From Apostichopus japonicus (taxonomy: Eukaryota; Echinodermata; Holothuroidea; Aspidochirotida; Stichopodidae): 64,000 bases of DNA. Position numbers and translations under genes: made by a program. The notes beneath the pieces are model-generated. The model was not told the DNA's origin. It saw only the letters and a program-made list of their open reading frames with translations, and ran no database searches. Of the stretch, positions 11,656 through 64,000 are shown one piece after another. The DNA lies in NCBI RefSeq assembly GCF_037975245.1, contig NC_092566.1, positions 6,976,001 through 7,040,000 on the forward strand, read 5' to 3'. The first letter of the stretch is position 1, and each line of letters starts with the position of its first letter.

Positions 11656-14030
11656 CATCTTAAACCAATCAAACTATGCTAGAAATAACAAAAAATGTTT
11701 GACTTTTCTGATGATTATAGTGATTTACAATCTATAGATGTTTCTCTCTTTCTCAGCTACAATTAATTGTTTACAAGTTTGCTATAATTTTTTCTGTTTG
11801 TCTTTTGCAAACATGATTCTAAAACATCGTGACTTTGAAAGACACTATTGAAGCTCTCTATAAAAAAAAATTCTTCTGAGTTATTTCATCATTATTTAAA
11901 CGATAATTGACGGTTTTGCGGGATCGATAAATAATCAGATATTGATACAATTAACCATATCTACATAAATAGTGAAGGAAGTGAGGGCAGAGTTCGTCAG
12001 GGGAAGGATATACATCTGACAGGCAACTATTAATAACAAGTGATGCCTTTGTCGAATTGATCCCTCCACCCCACTACGCCCCGTCTTTACTCATAATCTC
12101 ACCTCCCAGCCCCACACCCGCCCTACCCCACCCCAATATAAACCCGAGAGGCACATCTTTATTTTTTTTGATAATGAAGGTCGGTAAAAGATCAATGACC
12201 TGAAAAAGACAAAGGAATGAACTTCTTTGATTGGTAATATTAATTTAGAAAATTGGAGATGGCATCTTTGCCGAGAATAGCACAACCCATGCAAAAAATA
12301 ATAATTTGCGTATATATACGTCTACAAATAGTTTTTGCAGTGTATGAATTCCTTGAAATAAAATCGAAAATAAAAGTCAAAGCTAACGGTTCAGTGCTGT
12401 AACAATGTACATACATATCTTGTTCATGAGTTAGTTAGTGGAATGGTTGGTTCTTGTATGCAGGGGCTTGAAGCCTTCTGTTTACAGCTTTAGGACAGAT
12501 TAAAAGGCTATATGACTGTAACCATAATTATATATCAATTCTGGCAATTTTATATCCCATCGGGATAGAAAATTATATAGATTTTAAAATTATTTAGGCC
12601 TAACTTAAATTACTTTATACAATTATAGAGATCATATATCCTTTAATTTTCAAATAGAGAGATTTTCAACCTTCAATATATACATTCGTATGTGTAAACG
12701 AATATAAAAAATGGTAACATAGTCAAAGTATATTTGTTTCCACTTGGGAAGAATTCGATTTATAAACTGAATCGGTATGCATGTGCTAATTATTCATCGT
12801 ACCGGCTATGCCCGGTGAATTATATCAACCGCGACGGGTGTTGACCACAATTATGCAGCATTTCGTTATATATATCTGGTGGAATTGAAAACAGTTGGCA
12901 CCTCTTTCTTTCTTCCTTTATTTCTTTCCTTCTTTACTTCTTTCTTTCTTGTAGTCGGAGAATATTGATATTTTTGTAAAACAAAAATCGAAATGTCCAA
13001 AAAAAAAACACAAAAAAAACACAACAATGCTGGAAATAGTTAAATATTACAAGCTTATTTTAACAGTTACGAATTTTATTCAATCTATACCAGTTTAAGT
13101 TAAGAAAGCTTTTTTAAAATAGACTGACCACGTTCAATAAAAAGAGAAGAAAAAGTAAAACTTAAAACACATGACTTTTATTTGTGGCGATTGATATTCA
13201 AAGTTGAAGTCAACTTTTACTACTATAAAATTGTCTATTTATATTCCTGAAAATGTCACAAATTATCAGAATATTTTTGACTTTCCAAATTCCTTTTAAG
13301 ATTCGTGACAAGTTCTTTCACATTGTAACAAGACAAATATTGTTAATACATAGTTTAAAAAAAAAAAGGTTTTTGAAACAGATTACAATCTAAGGCGCAA
13401 CCCTTTGCAAAACAGTAATGATGACGTCATAAAATTTAAAGCTTTAACATAATTGAAACAATCCTTTCCTGTGTGAATTGTATAGGTAACAATATATCAA
13501 GAATCTTTTGATGCTATTTTAAGATCCCATCAGCTTACGCGTTTCTGTGGAATGTGGGCCCCATTTAGTAATTAATGGCAACAAAATAGGACTTCATATT
13601 TTACATTCTATTTTGTGCTTTGTGTTATTTCTTGCTGAATGGACAAGCATCGGAGATTGAAGCAAAAGTAAATTCTGTTCAAAATTTAAAAGTTGACAAT
13701 ATAGGCCTACGAATCAGACACTGACATGACTTCAAGATTTCATCTAAAAATAATCAAATCGATGACGTCATCAAACAAAATAGTTGTCTGTCTTCCAATT
13801 ACTAGATAAAATTTGGAAATTAATGTAAGGCATGAACAAAAAAGACCGGCTTACGGTTTTGGTTTGCTATGAAAATTTATATAGCATAATACTAAAATTT
13901 TAGAAATAACAATATTATTTTAATCTATATTTCTGTTATTTTGTCGTATTCTTATTGGATATAATTGATCCATATAACTGAAAATCAAAGTTTAGAACTG
14001 AACAATAAAACAAATCCACAATTTCATATA
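9979..14030. other. Region without gene
   Basis: About 4 kb of AT-rich sequence. It has G-rich tracts at 10.37-10.43 and 10.76-10.81 kb, a poly-A at 11.12 kb, a TA microsatellite at 11619-11653 and C-rich stretches at 12.06-12.14 kb. No coding motif was seen. Confidence 0.55.
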
Positions 14031-14033
14031 AGA

Positions 14034-14440
14034 AAATACCACTACATGAGCTGAGGTACTGGTTTTGATTGTATGTATAACTATATACTCTATCATTTCA
14101 ACTATATAATACATGCTTGCTATGATTTGTATGTATGCTGTACGTTCAGTGTCAAATGTATATAAAAACATCCTAGGTTATCGCCTAACGTAGTACTTCC
14201 ATGGACTTTAATTATGATCGCAGTGATCGTCAACTAATGTTTTCAACCTCGCTTGGCAATTTCTAATTAACATACGAAAATACATTTCTATTGGGATAGT
14301 GTTGTTAAAAATTGTATTCACTGGTTGTAAAACAGGAATTTGTAAAAAATAGCGAAGTTTTACAACAAGCTGAGGTACTGGTTTTGATTGCATGTATTAC
14401 TATACTGTATAATTACAACTATGATATACATGCTTGCTAC
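14034..14440 (+). repeat. Two-copy local duplication
   Basis: CTGAGGTACTGGTTTTGATT followed by a diverged TGCATGTAT..ACTATA..ATACATGCTTGCTA block occurs at about 14051-14125 and 14370-14442, roughly 320 bp apart. Confidence 0.8.
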
Positions 14441-14604
14441 ATTCGGAAATTAAGAAAGATACTATTGTTTAATGTCTTGATTACCTTTCATTGAAGACAA
14501 ACTTCCCCCAAAACACACAAAATGAAACATGTTGTGGAGGAGGGAGGGGTACAAATTACGTAAATACATATCGTATCAATGCGTTAACACATGTTAACAC
14601 ATGT

Positions 14605-14837
14605 ATGTTTGTATGTATTTTAGAACCTTCTGCAAGCAGGAACTCGCGAAGAAGCCTCACTGGCTTATCAAAGCCGCAAGCCGACTGAAGTCAGTCTCTT
14701 ACATTCATATTTAACGTCCATGATTATGAATTGTCAACAACTCTGTAACTGGACGACATACATTATTCTTGGAGTGGCTCGAACTGGGGACCTTATGATT
14801 GAAAGGCACCGGCGTTAACAACTGAGCTAACACTCCT
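14605..14837 (-). repeat. tRNA-derived SINE family 2, minus-strand copy
   Basis: The + strand shows the complement of the family: a (TGTATG) tail, AGGAACTCGCGAAGAAGCC, TCATGATTATGAATTG-like body, GTGGCTCGAACT (B box) and GCGTTAACAACTGAGCTAAC (A box), ending CACTCC. Confidence 0.88.
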
Positions 14838-15257
14838 AAATGTTTACAATGTTTGCAATAAATTTGTTTACTAAATTATTACTACAAAATTCTTTGTTAA
14901 ATTCTCGCACAGTGTTACAAAATGGTTTGAAATACTTCCTAGCTCATTATTATTTACAACGACTTTGTGTGTGTAAATATGTTCGACCATTTTTTTTTAA
15001 CAAACCTCAATTGATCGTTGACTCTTCACGCAATGTTTGAACAATAATTAACCTCTCCAAAAGCAGAAATTTACAAGTGAATCCACCTTTTAATAAGAAA
15101 TCGAACACAAACAGAAACGTTGGAAAGTGAAGAGGTTAACATTTATTTAACAAGAGACGTTTTAGTCTAAACGTGGGGATATGCTTTGCTGAAGTTGTTT
15201 ATTGGATTGAACACTTCAACTCTTTCTTTGTATAAACGGCTTTTTTTCTTTTGCACG

Positions 15258-15540
15258 TATAGGAGTTACTGTTGTTTACGCTAATGCTTTCCAACTATCT
15301 ATATATGATAGGATAGCAATTATAGTACAGTGAAACATATGATATCGTGAAAGCCTATACTCTACAATAATAGGTTATCACCACTTGCTGACTTATTGTG
15401 TTTGACTATAATATGGCGTATCTTGTGAATGCAAAGCAACAAACAGGAGTTGCTGTTGTTAATGTGCAGTCGCTTAGATATGATAGGATAACAATTAGTA
15501 CAGTAAAACGTATGGTTTCGTAGAAGCCTACGTTCTACTT
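15258..15540 (+). repeat. Two-copy tandem duplication, ~178 bp period
   Basis: GGAGTT.CTGTTGTT, ATATGATAGGATA.CAATTA and GAAGCCTA..TTCTAC recur between 15258-15365 and 15437-15540. Confidence 0.8.
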
Positions 15541-16844
15541 TTAGCATTGAGTACTTTGCTGTGTTTAAAGGCTAAGTTAAAGTGTACAACGTACATTGTA
15601 GGATTTTGACATTAGATAATGGTTTTGCTTTTTGTGGCAATTTTCCGTTGTTTCTGTGGTCAGTGTTAGTAAAGAGATAAGAAAAATGCAAGTATGTAAT
15701 GCCGTCTGTTTGTCAAAGATTAGGATGATTTTAACTCGGGTTTACAACTTACTCATTTAACATAACGTGAACTTTCCTCTAAAACAAAACCCTCTTATAG
15801 TTAGCTTCTTCGGTTCCATCACAATAAAGTGATAATGGTGGAATTAAACTTAACATGGCCCTATCTTTTAACGGTCATCAGAGTAGCCTAAAACTCTAAA
15901 AGTCTTAGATTTGTGTCATTTCTTAGAACATTTATATTTTATTACTGGCAACTATATATGTAAGTAAAAGGGGGAAAATATATAACATTTAATGTTCACA
16001 TAGTAGACACCTTTGCAGGTAAAAATGACTAATCAATCAACGGAAAGTTGCGTTACATGTATTAATCCATTAAGGGGGAGAGCTGGTTTATGTGGCAATT
16101 TGACTGGATTCATTTGCATCCTATGCAACAACAACTTGAAAATCAAGAGCGAGCTACATATACCAAACTTCGACTAATCATATGGATGATCGGCAGTTAA
16201 TTATACCAGGGTCATCACAATCAAAATTTCATGATTCCTTTAATCGCAGGCGCTGATCCAGGCATGCAAGTTTACACTTCACCCTCCTTCCCCCACCCTT
16301 CACCCCCCCCTCCCACACAAATAACTAGTCATAAGTAAAAATCTTGCGTTAAGACCAAATATATAGCATACATTTGTCAACGATGTCAGGACCACACCCC
16401 TTTTCTTTTTTTATGAAGGACATAACTGAGGAGTTGAGAGAGGGAAAAGGGGTGGGGTGGGGGAGGGGTGGAGGTTTTTGTTGCCATGTTGAAGAGCAAT
16501 GACATCGTCCCTACGTTTCATTTTGTGAATGGATTATAACAATCGAACTATATTGATAAAAAAGCACAACTTTTGAATTCGCTTCGCCTTTTGTCGCGAA
16601 TAATTCCAGTGTTTGAGTTTCTTGGAAAATATCAGCATATATGATATTGCATGATCGACCAGAAGTGACAAGTACAACGTGTGGTACTGTGAACGCATAA
16701 TGCTCGTCATTTGATCTCAAATTAACCGAACACACGCAAATGAATGAATAAATTAAATAATACTGTAATTTGATGAACAAAAAAAGTGAATGCATATCAT
16801 ACTGTGGTAGTAAAGGTATTTTTTTCAAATTTCTTCCTATATAG
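15541..16844. other. Region upstream of first recognised RET exon
   Basis: AT-rich with C/G-rich stretches at 16.29 and 16.45 kb. A 50-codon Cys-rich frame at 16019 was considered and rejected as an exon. The missing RET 5' exons were not found here. Confidence 0.5.
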
Positions 16845-62557
<45,713 letters not shown>

Positions 62558-62880
62558 TTTTGTTTTTATTGATGACGCCTGTGAGGACACAAGAGGGGGG
62601 GCCAATGAAAGATCAGTTCAGAGGCAAGTGCAGGGTTTCAGTGCTATGGATGGAGCAATTAATCTACCGCGGCAGAGAAACACGACTTGTATAAAATTTA
62701 TATGAAATGTATTGCATATACATATACTCGTGAATCTTGTCTCACTGAGGGGTACAGGTATATCAAGTTTATATCAAGTGTATATCAAGTGTATATCAAG
62801 TGTATATCAAGTGTATATCAAGTAACAAATCGAATCACATGACAAATCTCATAGGGTAAGGTATAACGTGACAATAAACA
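62558..62880 (+). other. RET 3' UTR with 11-bp tandem repeat and poly(A) signal
   Basis: After the stop the first AATAAA is at 62873-62878. Six units of TATCAAGTGTA (first and last diverged) run 62761-62826. The true cleavage site is not determinable from sequence. Confidence 0.55.
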
Positions 62881-64000
62881 GCAACAGTGGAAAACTAAGG
62901 GAAACTAATTAAACATGAAAATCTGAAGGATGTCCTAACGCGTCACTGGCAAAATAGTGACCTGTTAGGGTCATAGGCGCAACCATTTGGGGGTTTATCT
63001 CCTCACCCCCCCCCTCCCACCCCACCCCACTGGCAGACAGCATGATCCGATAATTCCTAGTGTATGGTACATATATAAATATACTAACAGTCGAAAATTC
63101 TTCAACGCTGTTTCCAAAGTAATTTTTTTTATCCAAATACCTTCCATTTGACCAAAATTTCTCAAAGGGAAGTTGCACCCCGACAATACGGTATAAAAAT
63201 GTAGTCCTATAAAAGCTGAAATAATAATAGTAGTAATAATACCTGTGTTAATTACAGCAGCTTTTGCCAATTGTAGAGAATGTTACTCAAAAACGATATT
63301 GTGATTGGGTCAGTTAAAGGCTATAACATTATGGTAATTTAATAGAAAATATTATTAATGTATTAAGAGCTAGTAAACCTCTGTTGTTTCTAGTTCGTGA
63401 ATTCAGTATTTTTAATAATTCTGAACAGCATACCATGACGCCACCTCATGTCGTGTTGTAATTTAAAGAATGAGAAACATTTAAAAAAATCTCGTATGGA
63501 TTATTTCATTTAATGTTGATATACAGTCAATGATTAGAAAGACCATATATCTTCGTTCTTTGTTGGAATTAAATGATTCATTGTTTGATAATCTAAAAAA
63601 AAAATATATGTAAATATTTTCCCCATAGAAATCATTTTGGACAATGAATTCAAAACACGATGGACTGAAATTTGACCAGATGGACTGAATTTTCGATCGG
63701 TCTAAATTAAAATACTTGTGTTTCTGTTACCTGCGTTAGTCTGACATATTTCAAGACCTGCACCAGTTTCTACTTTTGTCCGACCTACCTATAAACCTGT
63801 TTGTTTTGGCCTAATCGTTGAATAGCAATTTAAGGGACATTTGAAATGGTCAGTGCATCCTCACACCGGTAACCTAACAAAATTTGTTGGGCGGAATGAG
63901 GCCAATTTGAGAACAGCAGGACTTTTCGGCCGTCATAAATTGAATAATATAACAAGCCTTGGTCGTTGTACAAATGGTTAATGCTTGGTTGACCTAGTAC
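62881..64000. other. Downstream region without gene
   Basis: AT-rich, with a C-rich stretch at 63.0 kb. The minus-strand ORFs at 62.9-63.27 kb have no recognisable motif. Nothing else seen. Confidence 0.6.

Noticed and set aside
16019-16180. Cys-containing 50-codon frame (MTNQSTESCVTCINP...) after TTTGCAG, considered as the missing RET exon before 16845
   Set aside because: Weak polypyrimidine tract, no good donor giving phase 1, and no convincing match to the end of cadherin-like domain 1.

Overview
The window is one strand of an animal genome. Genes are split by long AT-rich introns, tRNA-derived SINEs, a LINE fragment, DNA-transposon MITEs with clean target duplications, minisatellites and very long AT, GAT and AAT microsatellites. 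The one gene I can support is a RET-type receptor tyrosine kinase on the + strand. The gene content, intron positions shared with vertebrate RET and the repeat types suggest a marine invertebrate deuterostome. An echinoderm such as a sea cucumber is my best guess, but the sequence does not prove it.

The RET gene runs from about 16.8 kb to a stop codon at 62,557. I could chain 17 coding exons with GT/AG borders and matching phases, giving about 887 residues. In order they encode cadherin-like domains 2 to 4 (four exons, 16.8-23.7 kb), the cysteine-rich domain (an 18-nt micro-exon at 33.8 kb plus exons at 35.9 and 37.0 kb), the juxtamembrane CxxxC and transmembrane helix (41.7 kb), and a complete tyrosine kinase domain (43.5-60.8 kb: GEGEYG loop, AVK lysine, [15 protein letters not shown] activation loop). 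A very short C-terminal tail follows (62.5 kb). The signal peptide and cadherin-like domain 1 were not found; they lie upstream of the window or are hidden in 1-16.8 kb.

Region 1-16.8 kb has no recognisable gene. It holds a Penelope-like retroelement scrap, a palindromic MITE, a hAT MITE with a perfect 8-bp target duplication, an inverted pair of tRNA-SINEs, minisatellites and AT arrays.

The introns carry most of the other structure. The 10-kb intron at 23.7-33.8 kb contains a 4.8-kb element with CACTGAAAA ends flanked by TA, subterminal GACTAA/TTAGTC motifs and a 1.5-kb palindrome built from ~145-bp tandem units. It sits inside a minisatellite of a different family, and a second hAT MITE lies nearby. 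The 37.1-41.7 kb intron contains a 1.23-kb PIF/Harbinger derivative with a broken transposase start, a 133-bp higher-order minisatellite, and a SINE abutting the transmembrane-exon acceptor. The 3'-truncated LINE, three copies of a repeat with a hammerhead-like hairpin, and two further SINE families are spread through the remaining introns.

No prokaryotic features, CRISPR arrays, rRNA genes or convincing true tRNA genes were seen. All calls were made by eye from sequence motifs, splice signals and knowledge of the families; no search was run.
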